Source: Streptomyces sp. DvalAA-14
GTDB taxonomy: Bacteria > Actinomycetota > Actinomycetes > Streptomycetales > Streptomycetaceae
Reading direction: 5' to 3'
Assembly: GCF_900091855.1 (NCBI RefSeq)
Contig: NZ_FMCH01000197.1
Location: 1 to 32,674 of the forward strand
Length of the DNA stretch: 32,674 nucleotides
Shown: positions 26,276 through 32,674 of the stretch, piece by piece
Layout of the letters: each line of letters starts with the position of its first letter
Numbering within the stretch: the first letter of the stretch is position 1
Made by a program: the position numbers and the translations under genes
The notes under the pieces: generated by a model
What the model was told of the DNA's origin: nothing
Seen by the model: the letters and a program-made list of their open reading frames with translations, nothing else
Databases searched by the model: none

Positions 26276-26935
26276 CTACGATCTGAGGTAGGTCAAAACT
26301 GCCAGCACCCGGCGGTGATCCCCGTCACTCGGCGCCAGGCCCAGCTTCAGGAAGATGTTGCTGACGTGCTTCTCCACCGCGCCGTCGCTGACCACCAGCT
26401 GCTTGGCCACCGCTGAGTTCGTCCGGCCCTCCGCCATCAGCCCCAGCACCTCCCGCTCGCGCGGGGTCAGCCCGGCCAGCACGTCCTGCTTCCGGCTGCG
26501 GCCCAGCAGCTGGGCGACCACCTCGGGGTCCAGCGCGGTGCCGCCCTGGGCGACCCGCACCACCGCGTCCACGAACTCCCGGACATCGGCCACCCGGTCC
26601 TTGAGCAGATAGCCCACCCCGCGGCTGGAACCGGCCAGCAGCTCGGTGGCGTACTGCTCCTCCACGTACTGCGACAGCACCAGCACGCCCACCGCCGGGT
26701 GGTCGCGCCGCAGCTGTACGGCCGCGCGCACCCCCTCGTCGGTGTGCGTCGGCGGCATCCGCACGTCGGCCACCACCACATCGGGCGGCGCGCCCTGCCC
26801 GGCGAGTTCGTCCACCGCCTTCAGCAGACCCACCGCGTCGCCCACCCCGGCCACCACATCGTGGCCCCGGTCGGTCAGCAGCCGGGTCAGGCCCTCCCGA
26901 AGCAGCACCGAGTCCTCGGCGATGACCACCCGCAC
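26276..26935 (-). CDS. NarL/FixJ family response regulator
   Basis: The 219-residue product has a receiver domain (residues 1-125) with acidic Glu7 and Asp8, phosphoacceptor Asp57 (in VVVADVRMPPTHTDEG) and Lys112 (in YLLKDR), then a LuxR-type DNA-binding domain (153-200, LTPREREVLGLMAEG to VEKHVSNIFLKLGL). I chose GTG 26935 (MRVVIAEDS) because GGAGGA lies five bases before it. The probable partners are the two HisKA_3 kinases at 28187-30838, but a quinone oxidoreductase gene on the other strand separates them. S. coelicolor has, as I recall, a matching regulator and two kinases beside its second nuo set. Confidence 0.92.
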   Translation of the reverse strand: MRVVIAEDSVLLREGLTRLLTDRGHDVVAGVGDAVGLLKAVDELAGQGAPPDVVVADVRMPPTHTDEGVRAAVQLRRDHPAVGVLVLSQYVEEQYATELLAGSSRGVGYLLKDRVADVREFVDAVVRVAQGGTALDPEVVAQLLGRSRKQDVLAGLTPREREVLGLMAEGRTNSAVAKQLVVSDGAVEKHVSNIFLKLGLAPSDGDHRRVLAVLTYLRS

Positions 26936-27111
26936 CCTGTCCTCCACCGTTCCGCAGCCCCCCGTTTTCGCAATCCGACCTCCCCAGCATTCCAGCATCG
27001 GCGGGGGAATGGGGAATACGGTGCGGGTGGGCAAGGTTGCGCCCGCCGGTCGAGGGGCGCCGCAATCGGAGGGCGCCGTGCTCAGCCGGCGCCCAGGGGA
27101 GAGGAGAACGT

Positions 27112-28068
27112 GTGCGCGCGGTCGGTTTCGACGTCAACGGCGGCCCCGAGGTGCTGCGGCCGGTGCGGCTTCCGGTACCGGAGCCCGGCCCCGGCCAGAT
27201 CCTGATCCGTGTCGCCTACGCCGGCGTCAACCACGGGGAGATGCAGCAGCGGCTCGGTGACTTCGGCGCGCCCGACGGCATCCAGGTACCCGGCCTCGAA
27301 GTCTCCGGCGAGGTCGCCGCGCTGGGCCCGGACGTCACCGGCCTGGCCTGCGGCGACCCCGTCGCCGCCTACCTGCCGGACGGCGGCGGCTACGCCGAGT
27401 ACGCCGTCGCGCCCGCCGCCTTCGCCTACCCCCTCGACGGGATCTCGCTGCGCGACGGCGGCGGCGCGGCCCTGGCGCTCACCACCGCCTACGGCGTCCT
27501 GGCCGGCGCGGCCCGGCTCACCCCCGGCGACACCGTCCTCATCCACGCCGCGGCCGGCGGCGTCGGCTCGGCCGCCGCCCAGATCGCCCGCGCCCTGGGC
27601 GCCGCCGCCGTCCACGGCACCGTCAGCTCGGCCGCCAAGGCCGACTACGCCAAACGCTTCGGCTACGACGCGGTCCATCTGCGGGACGGCTTCGCCGCGC
27701 ACATCTCCGATGTCGACATCGTGCTCGACCCCATCGGCGGCCCGGTCCGCCAGACCAGCCTCGCCGTGCTGGCCCCCTTCGGCCGGCTCGCCGTCTACGG
27801 CGAGGCGGCCCGCCGCCCCGACCTCACCCTCCCCGTCCTCACCTTCCGCCGCCACAACCGCACCCTGGCGGGTTACGACATCACCGACCTCGCCACCCGC
27901 GCCCCCACCCTCGTCCGCTCCCACGCCCTGTCCGCCCTGTCCCTGCTCGCCTCGGGCGCGATCCGCCTCGACATCAGCACGGAGCTTCCCCTCTCGGCGG
28001 CAGCCGAGGCCCACGAGACCTTGCAGGCGGGTCTGAACGTGGGAAAGACCCTGCTGCGCGTGACATGA
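27112..28068 (+). CDS. Zinc-free MDR-family NADPH:quinone oxidoreductase
   Basis: The 318-residue product is a medium-chain dehydrogenase/reductase. The N-terminal GroES-like domain includes VPGLEVSGEVAALG (59-72), and the Rossmann domain has HAAAGGVGSAAAQIA (145-159) for NADPH. The catalytic zinc cysteine and histidine ligands are absent, as in zeta-crystallin/QOR enzymes. GTG 27112 has GGAGAGGAGAA just upstream. It stands alone, divergent from the response regulator and convergent with the kinases. Its substrate is probably a quinone or an enone, not provable here. Confidence 0.88.
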   Translation: MRAVGFDVNGGPEVLRPVRLPVPEPGPGQILIRVAYAGVNHGEMQQRLGDFGAPDGIQVPGLEVSGEVAALGPDVTGLACGDPVAAYLPDGGGYAEYAVAPAAFAYPLDGISLRDGGGAALALTTAYGVLAGAARLTPGDTVLIHAAAGGVGSAAAQIARALGAAAVHGTVSSAAKADYAKRFGYDAVHLRDGFAAHISDVDIVLDPIGGPVRQTSLAVLAPFGRLAVYGEAARRPDLTLPVLTFRRHNRTLAGYDITDLATRAPTLVRSHALSALSLLASGAIRLDISTELPLSAAAEAHETLQAGLNVGKTLLRVT

Positions 28069-28099
28069 GGGCCGCGGCGGCCCGGCCCGAACCGTGACA

Positions 28100-28124
28100 G
28101 GGCCGGGCCCTTTCGGCCCGGCCC
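28100..28124. terminator. Hairpin between the quinone oxidoreductase gene and the convergent kinase gene
   Basis: GGGCCGGGCC (28100-28109) and GGCCCGGCCC (28115-28124) form a perfect 10-bp stem with a ctttc loop. It begins 32 bases after the oxidoreductase stop and 63 bases from the kinase stop, so it may act in both directions. Confidence 0.75.
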
Positions 28125-28186
28125 CGCGCCCGCGGTCCCGTACGCCCGCTGCCCCCTACGTCCGCCGCCCCCCGCCCCCGCCGCCC

Positions 28187-29551
28187 CTACGCCCGCCAGG
28201 GCAGCTCCGCCGTGATCCGGGTCGGCCCTCCGGCCGGCGAGTCCACCACCAGCACGCCGTCGACCGAGTCGAGCCGTTCCGCCAGTCCCGCCAGCCCCGA
28301 CCCCGCCGCCACCGAGGCCCCGCCGCGCCCGTTGTCGGAGACCTGCAGCAGCATGCGGTCCTCGACCCGCCACACGTCGACCACCGCGCGGGAAGCGCCA
28401 CTGTGCTTGCTGACGTTCTGCAGCAGCTCGGAGACGGTGAAGTAGGCGATCCCCTCGATGGCCGGCACCGGCCGGGCCGGCAGCTCCACGGTCACCTCCA
28501 CCGGCACGGTGCACCGCGCCGCCACCGCCGACATCGCCGGCCCGATCCCGCGGTCGGTGAGGATCGCCGGGTGGATGCCGCGCGCCAGGTCCCGCAGCTC
28601 CTGCAGGGCCACCTTGACCTCGCCGTGCGCCTCGTCCACCATCCGCGCCCCCACTTCCGGGTCCTCCAGCAGCTTCTCCTTGGCCAGGCCGAGGTCCATC
28701 GCCAGCGCCACCAGCCGGGCCTGGGCGCCGTCGTGCAGATCGCGCTCGATCCGGCGCAGGTCGGCGGCGGCGGTGTCCACCACCGCTCCGCGGTCCGACT
28801 CCAGCTCGGTGACCCGGTGGTCGAGCAGGGACGGCCCCAGCAGCCCGGAGACCAGCAGCCGGTCCACGTGCGCCATACCGCGGATCACCCACGGCGAGGC
28901 CAGCACCAGCAGCGCGCCGACCACGACGGACAGCGCCATGTCCAGCGGGGTGTGCAGCCACCAGCCGTGCCGGTCGGCGCCGCTGCCGCCGCCGTAGATC
29001 TGCAGGCCCTGCTGCCCGAAGTAGACCGGGAAGACCCAGCGCCACAGCGGATACGTCAACAGGCCCCAGCCGTAGGTGAAGAAGCTGATCGCCACGCTGA
29101 AGGTGACCACACCCCACGGGAAGTGCAGCAGGCAGTAGACCGCGTGCCGCCAGTTGACGCCGCTGCCGAGCTGGGCGCCGAGCCGGCCGAGCAGGCCGCG
29201 GCTGCGGCTGCGCACCGGGGCCGGCTCCTCGATGTCGAGCCACAGCAGGGAACGGGCCCGGGAGCGCTCCACGTACCCGATCACCCGGCAGCCGCCGAGC
29301 GCCAGCACCAGCACCGGCAGCCCGATGAAGGTGATCAGCAGCCCCGCGCCGAGCGACAGCATCGTCACGGTCCAGACGAAGCCGGCGACGCCCATCGGCA
29401 GATTGAGCAGCAGGTAGGCGAACTCGCGCCAGGTCCGTGCCTCCACCGGCGCCCGCAGTCCCACCGGCAGCCGGTGCGCGCGTTCGTCGGTCTCCTCGAT
29501 CGGGATGCCGTACGCCATGGTCGGGACCGTCCTTTCCGCACTGCTCGTCAT
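28187..29551 (-). CDS. Sensor histidine kinase (PF13796-type sensor, HisKA_3), paralogue 1
   Basis: The 454-residue product has an N-terminal membrane sensor with about four helices in two pairs (from LLLNLPMGVAGFVW, residue 48 on) and a cytoplasmic kinase. The phosphoacceptor is His273 in RIERDLHDGAQARLV, and ATPase boxes are FTVSELLQNVSKHS (N) and SDNGRGG with GSGLAGLAERL (G). I chose ATG 29551 as it puts a conserved upstream motif at the same distance as for paralogue 2; an inner ATG at 29518 is possible. It lies 81 bases after paralogue 2. Likely partner is the NarL-type regulator at 26276-26935. Confidence 0.9.
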   Translation of the reverse strand: MTSSAERTVPTMAYGIPIEETDERAHRLPVGLRAPVEARTWREFAYLLLNLPMGVAGFVWTVTMLSLGAGLLITFIGLPVLVLALGGCRVIGYVERSRARSLLWLDIEEPAPVRSRSRGLLGRLGAQLGSGVNWRHAVYCLLHFPWGVVTFSVAISFFTYGWGLLTYPLWRWVFPVYFGQQGLQIYGGGSGADRHGWWLHTPLDMALSVVVGALLVLASPWVIRGMAHVDRLLVSGLLGPSLLDHRVTELESDRGAVVDTAAADLRRIERDLHDGAQARLVALAMDLGLAKEKLLEDPEVGARMVDEAHGEVKVALQELRDLARGIHPAILTDRGIGPAMSAVAARCTVPVEVTVELPARPVPAIEGIAYFTVSELLQNVSKHSGASRAVVDVWRVEDRMLLQVSDNGRGGASVAAGSGLAGLAERLDSVDGVLVVDSPAGGPTRITAELPWRA

Positions 29552-29608
29552 ACCCACAGCCTCGCGCCGGGGCGAGCGGGAACCCATGGTGCGGATCGGC
29601 GTCTTGAG

Positions 29609-29626
29609 GGTGGGGCTATCCCCACC
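29609..29626. promoter_or_regulatory. Inverted repeat 58 bases before paralogue 1 kinase start
   Basis: GGTGGGG (29609-29615), CTAT, then CCCCACC (29620-29626) is a perfect 7-bp dyad with a four-base centre. It is seven bases past the stop of the upstream kinase, so it might end that transcript, but the same element also stands before the other kinase (30896). Confidence 0.6.
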
Positions 29627-29632
29627 TCGGGG

Positions 29633-30838
29633 CTACCGGCCGGCGTCGGCCTTGCGGAACTCCCGGTTCCGCCAGGGCAGTTCCGCGGTGACCGTGGTCG
29701 GCCCGCCGACCGGCGAGCTGACCACGAACAGCCCGTCCACCGAGTCCAGCCGCTCGGCCAGCCCCGCCAGCCCCGACCCCGAGGAGACGTCCGCGCCGCC
29801 CTGCCCGTCGTCCTCGACCTGGATCATCAGCCGGTCCTCGACCCGCCAGACATCCACCGAGGCGCGGCGGGCCCGGCTGTGCTTGCTGACGTTCTGCAGC
29901 AGCTCGGAGACGGTGAAGTAGGCGATCCCCTCGATCGCCTCGGCCGGCCGGGCCGGCAGCTCCACCGTGACCGAGACCGGCACCGTGCAGCGGGTGGCGA
30001 CCGACGACAGGGCCGCGTCCAGGCCGCGGTCGGTGAGGATCGCCGGGTGGATGCCGCGCGCCAGGTCCCGCAGCTCCTGGAGGGCCACCTTGACCTCGCC
30101 GTGCGCCTCGCCGACCATCCGGGCGGCCGCCTCCGGGTCCTCCAGCAGCTTCTCCTTGGCCAGGCCGAGGTCCATCGCCAGTGCCACCAGCCGGGCCTGG
30201 GCGCCGTCGTGCAGATCGCGCTCGATCCGGCGCAGGTCGGCGGCGGCGGTGTCCACCACCACACCGCGGTCCGACTCCAGCTCGGCGATCCGCCGTTCCA
30301 GCTCGTCCGACGGCTGGAGCAGGCCGCGTACCAGCGACCGGTCCACGTTCGCCATGCCCCGGGACAGGTACGGCAGCACCGGCCACAGCACGAACAGCGA
30401 GGTCAGCGTCAGGGTGAAGGTCACGATGCCCCAGGGCAGCCGGATCGCGAAGTACAGCGCGTGCCGCCAGGCCACCGGGTCCTTCAGCGTCGCCCACAGC
30501 CACGGCAGGAAGCCCACCGTGCCCGGCCGCAGCGGGCTCGGCTCGTCCACCCGGACCCCCAGCAGGGCGCGGGCCCTGGCCCGCTCCGCCCTGCCCAGCA
30601 GGCGGCAGCCCATCAGCCCCACCGCCAGCAGCGGCAGGCCGATCACGGTCACGGACAGGCCCGCACCGAGAGTGAGCGTCGTGACCACGTAGACGAAGCC
30701 GACGATGGCCTCCACGAGGTTCAGCAGCAGATGGGCGATCTCCCGCCATGTCACCGCGTCGAACATCGCGAAGCGGGCCGGCGGCAGCGGTTCCGACGGC
30801 GTGGAGGCGGAGGCGCCCGGCGCGGGCAAGGTGTTCAT
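29633..30838 (-). CDS. Sensor histidine kinase (PF13796-type sensor, HisKA_3), paralogue 2
   Basis: The 401-residue product has the same order as its neighbour: a membrane sensor (WREIAHLLLNLVEAIVGFVY from residue 31; two pairs of helices) and a HisKA_3 kinase with phosphoacceptor His210 in RIERDLHDGAQARLV, N box FTVSELLQNVSKHS and G box GSGLAGLAERL. It is about 50 residues shorter, mainly in the region between the membrane pairs and kinase. The ATG at 30838 directly follows GGGAGG with no spacing, unusual for a ribosome binding site, so a leaderless or later start cannot be excluded. It is divergent from nuoA and precedes paralogue 1. Confidence 0.88.
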   Translation of the reverse strand: MNTLPAPGASASTPSEPLPPARFAMFDAVTWREIAHLLLNLVEAIVGFVYVVTTLTLGAGLSVTVIGLPLLAVGLMGCRLLGRAERARARALLGVRVDEPSPLRPGTVGFLPWLWATLKDPVAWRHALYFAIRLPWGIVTFTLTLTSLFVLWPVLPYLSRGMANVDRSLVRGLLQPSDELERRIAELESDRGVVVDTAAADLRRIERDLHDGAQARLVALAMDLGLAKEKLLEDPEAAARMVGEAHGEVKVALQELRDLARGIHPAILTDRGLDAALSSVATRCTVPVSVTVELPARPAEAIEGIAYFTVSELLQNVSKHSRARRASVDVWRVEDRLMIQVEDDGQGGADVSSGSGLAGLAERLDSVDGLFVVSSPVGGPTTVTAELPWRNREFRKADAGR

Positions 30839-30895
30839 CCTCCCAGCCTGCCGGGCCCGGGGCCGGGCCCGCCATGGGGTGGGCCGTCCGGGCGA

Positions 30896-30911
30896 GGTGG
30901 GGTTATCCCCC
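30896..30911. promoter_or_regulatory. Second copy of the kinase-promoter element, 58 bases before paralogue 2
   Basis: GGTGGGG (30896-30902), TTAT, then CCCCC (30907-30911) matches the element at 29609-29626 with one centre change and an altered last position. Read on the minus strand both give GGGGATARCCCCACC, at the same distance from their ATG. It also stands 146 bases before nuoA. Confidence 0.6.
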
Positions 30912-30972
30912 GGTATGCCGGTGGCCTGGTGAAAGGAAAGGGGACGGGGGATGCGCCGGTGAAGCCAGGGCC

Positions 30973-30999
30973 TAGACTCCCTCCGTATAAATCGTCTAA
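30973..30999 (+). promoter_or_regulatory. Candidate promoter of the second nuo operon
   Basis: An AT-rich patch 60-85 bases before the nuoA start contains TAGACT (30973-30978) and TATAAA (30986-30991), both like -10 elements, with tcgtctaaagat after. No clear -35 is seen at the usual distance, and I found no match to a Rex-type operator here. Confidence 0.4.
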
Positions 31000-31056
31000 A
31001 GATCCTCCGGGTCGCTGGACACCACCGGTCAACGATGAAACGAGGGGCGGACGGAC

Positions 31057-31425
31057 GTGGACTACTTCCACGGCTACTCGGTCGTCGGCCTGGTCGCGGT
31101 CGTCGGTGTGCTCTTCGTATCGGTCGCCTTCGCCAGCGGCCGGCTCCTGCGGCCGGTCGTGCCGACCCGGGAGAAGATGCTCACCTACGAGTGCGGGGTC
31201 GACCCGGTCGGCGAGGGCTGGGCGCACACCCAGGTCCGCTACTACGTGTACTCCTTCCTGTATGTGATCTTCGCCGTCGACGCGATCTATCTCTTCCCCT
31301 GGGCGACGATCTTCGCCGCGCCGGGCTTCGGCGGCGCCACGCTGGTCGAGATGTTCGTCTTCATCGGTTTTCTCGCGGTCGGGCTGCTCTACGCCTGGAA
31401 GAAGGGCGTCCTCGCATGGACCTGA
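31057..31425 (+). CDS. nuoA: NADH-quinone oxidoreductase subunit A (second nuo set)
   Basis: NuoA is a small three-helix subunit of the membrane arm near the quinone site. The 122-residue product has the typical loop [21 protein letters not shown] followed by the helices around [14 protein letters not shown] and the last near [19 protein letters not shown] 31057 has GAGGGG upstream. As the first gene of a new operon with its own upstream region, and since the main operon already ends with nuoN in this window, it begins a second set. The stop overlaps the nuoB start by ten bases. Confidence 0.93.
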   Translation: MDYFHGYSVVGLVAVVGVLFVSVAFASGRLLRPVVPTREKMLTYECGVDPVGEGWAHTQVRYYVYSFLYVIFAVDAIYLFPWATIFAAPGFGGATLVEMFVFIGFLAVGLLYAWKKGVLAWT

Positions 31426-32138
31426 CGTCGGGAGCCGGTACGGGAGCCGGCGCGGGAGCGGGGTCCGGCGCGGACGGCGCTGCGGACATCGGTACGGACG
31501 GCGCTGCGGAGACCGGGCACGCGGAACTGCTGCCCGAGCCCCGGCGGCTGGGCCCGCTGGCCAGGCTGGCGCCCGAGCCGATGAAGGTGGTGCTCAACTG
31601 GGGCCGCCGCTACAGCCTGTGGGTCTTCAACTTCGGACTGGCCTGCTGCGCGATCGAGTTCATCGCCGCCTCCATGTCCCGGCACGACTTCATCCGGCTC
31701 GGCGTGATCCCGTTCGCCCCCGGACCGCGGCAGGCCGACCTGATGGTGGTGTCCGGCACCGTCACCGACAAGATGGCGCCGGCCGTCAGGCGGCTCTACG
31801 AGCAGATGCCCGAGCCGAAGTACGTCATCTCCTTCGGCGCCTGCTCCAACTGCGGCGGACCCTACTGGGACTCGTACTCGGTGACCAAGGGCGTCGACCA
31901 GATCATCCCGGTCGACGTCTACGTGCCCGGCTGCCCGCCGCGGCCCGAGGCGCTGCTCCAGGGCATCCTCAAGCTCCAGGAGAAGATCGCCCGGGAGTCG
32001 CTGGGCGAGCGGTACGCGACCGGCGCCCCTGCCGGTGCCCCGGGCGATGCCACCGCCGGGAGCGCGTCCGCCGCGGGCCGTCCGTCCGCCGCCGCGCTGA
32101 CCAGCGGGCTCGTCCCGCCGCCGGAGGCCGCGCGGTGA
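31416..32138 (+). CDS. nuoB: NADH-quinone oxidoreductase subunit B (second nuo set)
   Basis: NuoB holds cluster N2, the last electron donor to quinone. The 240-residue product has the ligands Cys77-Cys78 ([10 protein letters not shown]), Cys143 ([11 protein letters not shown]) and Cys173 ([12 protein letters not shown]). The first 35 residues are a Gly/Ala/Asp-rich extension ([16 protein letters not shown]), longer than in usual NuoB, and the last 40 are an Ala/Pro/Ser-rich tail. ATG 31416 lies inside the end of nuoA with AAGGG nine bases upstream. The stop overlaps the nuoC GTG (GTGA). Confidence 0.94.
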   Translation: MDLTSGAGTGAGAGAGSGADGAADIGTDGAAETGHAELLPEPRRLGPLARLAPEPMKVVLNWGRRYSLWVFNFGLACCAIEFIAASMSRHDFIRLGVIPFAPGPRQADLMVVSGTVTDKMAPAVRRLYEQMPEPKYVISFGACSNCGGPYWDSYSVTKGVDQIIPVDVYVPGCPPRPEALLQGILKLQEKIARESLGERYATGAPAGAPGDATAGSASAAGRPSAAALTSGLVPPPEAAR

Positions 32139-32674
32139 CCGGATGGCTGCCGGGCGAGGCCGAGGCGCTCTTCGGCGCGGGAGCGGTCGCGCAGGAGGCG
32201 TACGACCTGCTGACCGTCGACGTGCCGCCGGGCTCCTGGATCGCGGCGCTGACCACCGCCCGCGACGAGCTGGGCTGCACCTTCTTCGACTGGCTGAGCG
32301 CGGTCGACGAACCCGGCACCGGCTTCCAGGTGTGCGCCCATGTGGTGCGGCTGGAGGGCGGCCCGCGCCGGCTGCTGATCCGCACCACCGTGCCGTACGA
32401 CGCCGCCGAACTGCCCACCGCGACCGGCGTCTTCGCCGGCGCGGGCTGGCACGAGCGGGAGACGCACGAGATGTTCGGTGTCGGCTTCGGCGGCCACCCG
32501 CACCTGGCGCCGCTGCTGCTGCCCGACGAGTTCGAAGGCCACCCGCTGCGCAAGGACTTCGTGCTGGCCGCCCGGGTCGCCAAGGCGTGGCCGGGCGCGA
32601 AGGAGCCGGGCGAGTCGCACGACGGCGGCCCGAACGGCGCCAGATGCAGCCGCCCGGGGTGCCCGACCCCAATG
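32135..32674 (+). CDS. nuoC: NADH-quinone oxidoreductase subunit C (second nuo set), 3' truncated
   Basis: NuoC is a peripheral-arm subunit that packs against NuoB and NuoD. The visible 180 codons show [28 protein letters not shown] and [14 protein letters not shown], the family core. GTG 32135 overlaps the nuoB stop (GTGA). The window ends in the gene. Bases from about 32637 appear to continue in another frame: [12 protein letters not shown], as I recall from Streptomyces NuoC, is read one base earlier than the main frame, which gives [13 protein letters not shown] single missing C near 32637 would explain it. The assignment is firm; the break is inference. Confidence 0.9.
   Translation, partial: MTGWLPGEAEALFGAGAVAQEAYDLLTVDVPPGSWIAALTTARDELGCTFFDWLSAVDEPGTGFQVCAHVVRLEGGPRRLLIRTTVPYDAAELPTATGVFAGAGWHERETHEMFGVGFGGHPHLAPLLLPDEFEGHPLRKDFVLAARVAKAWPGAKEPGESHDGGPNGARCSRPGCPTPM

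Noticed and set aside
29609..29626. Simple terminator of the upstream kinase
   Set aside because: It is well placed for that, but the same element lies before the other kinase where no gene ends, so a control element is the better first reading.
30839..31056. Rex operator before the second nuo operon
   Set aside because: I looked for the TTGTGAA/TTCACAA-type dyad expected for Rex and saw nothing close.
28094..31267. A 1057-codon open frame on the plus strand opposite the two kinase genes
   Set aside because: Composition is Arg/Pro/Gln/His-rich with repeated blocks only because the two kinases are paralogues. It runs through the divergent promoter and into nuoA; a shadow frame.

Overview
The window is very GC-rich, uses many GTG starts and purine-rich ribosome binding sites, and has frequent ATGA or GTGA gene overlaps. 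Together with actinobacterial features (ergothioneine genes, an NmrA/HxlR pair, and a partial second nuo set beside korAB), this points to a Streptomyces-like member of the Streptomycetaceae. No rRNA, tRNA, insertion sequence, phage gene, attachment site or CRISPR array was found.

Layout. (1) 1-9381, plus strand: the 3' part of the main complex I operon, in the order end of nuoG, a possible 40-codon linking ORF, then nuoH-I-J-K-L-M-N, closed by a long hairpin. (2) 9456-15298, minus strand: a class I methyltransferase, then an ergothioneine operon transcribed egtA-egtB-egtC-egtD. egtC is out of frame in a low-complexity stretch and has no stop before egtD. (3) 15748-20264, plus strand: a polyprenyl diphosphate synthase (probably the menaquinone tail), a LolA/RseB-like anchored protein and a two-gene ABC exporter. 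(4) 20254-22807: a RarD-type transporter and an NmrA/QorB-type oxidoreductase on the minus strand, with a divergent HxlR-family regulator and a strong dyad between the last two. (5) 22808-23029: an intergenic region with six perfect 13-bp tandem copies and two hairpins. (6) 23030-26093, minus strand: korB and korA, a ferredoxin-linked 2-oxoacid oxidoreductase. (7) 26276-30838: a NarL-type response regulator (minus), an MDR-family quinone oxidoreductase (plus) and two tandem paralogous sensor kinases (minus). (8) 31057-end, plus strand: the start of a second nuo operon, nuoA, nuoB and partial nuoC.

How the genes may work together. Much of the window concerns low-potential electrons, quinones and thiol redox. 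The main complex I reduces menaquinone with NADH, and the prenyl synthase probably supplies the quinone tail. KorAB makes reduced ferredoxin, and a second nuo set starts about 5 kb away. If that set lacks nuoEFG, as I recall for the equivalent S. coelicolor cluster, KorAB could feed it through ferredoxin. This is inference.

Sequence quality. Three places look like single-base frame breaks: nuoG near base 26, egtC near 12368-12372 and nuoC near 32637. Uncorrected indels are the simplest explanation, so the egtC break should not be read as biology until checked.
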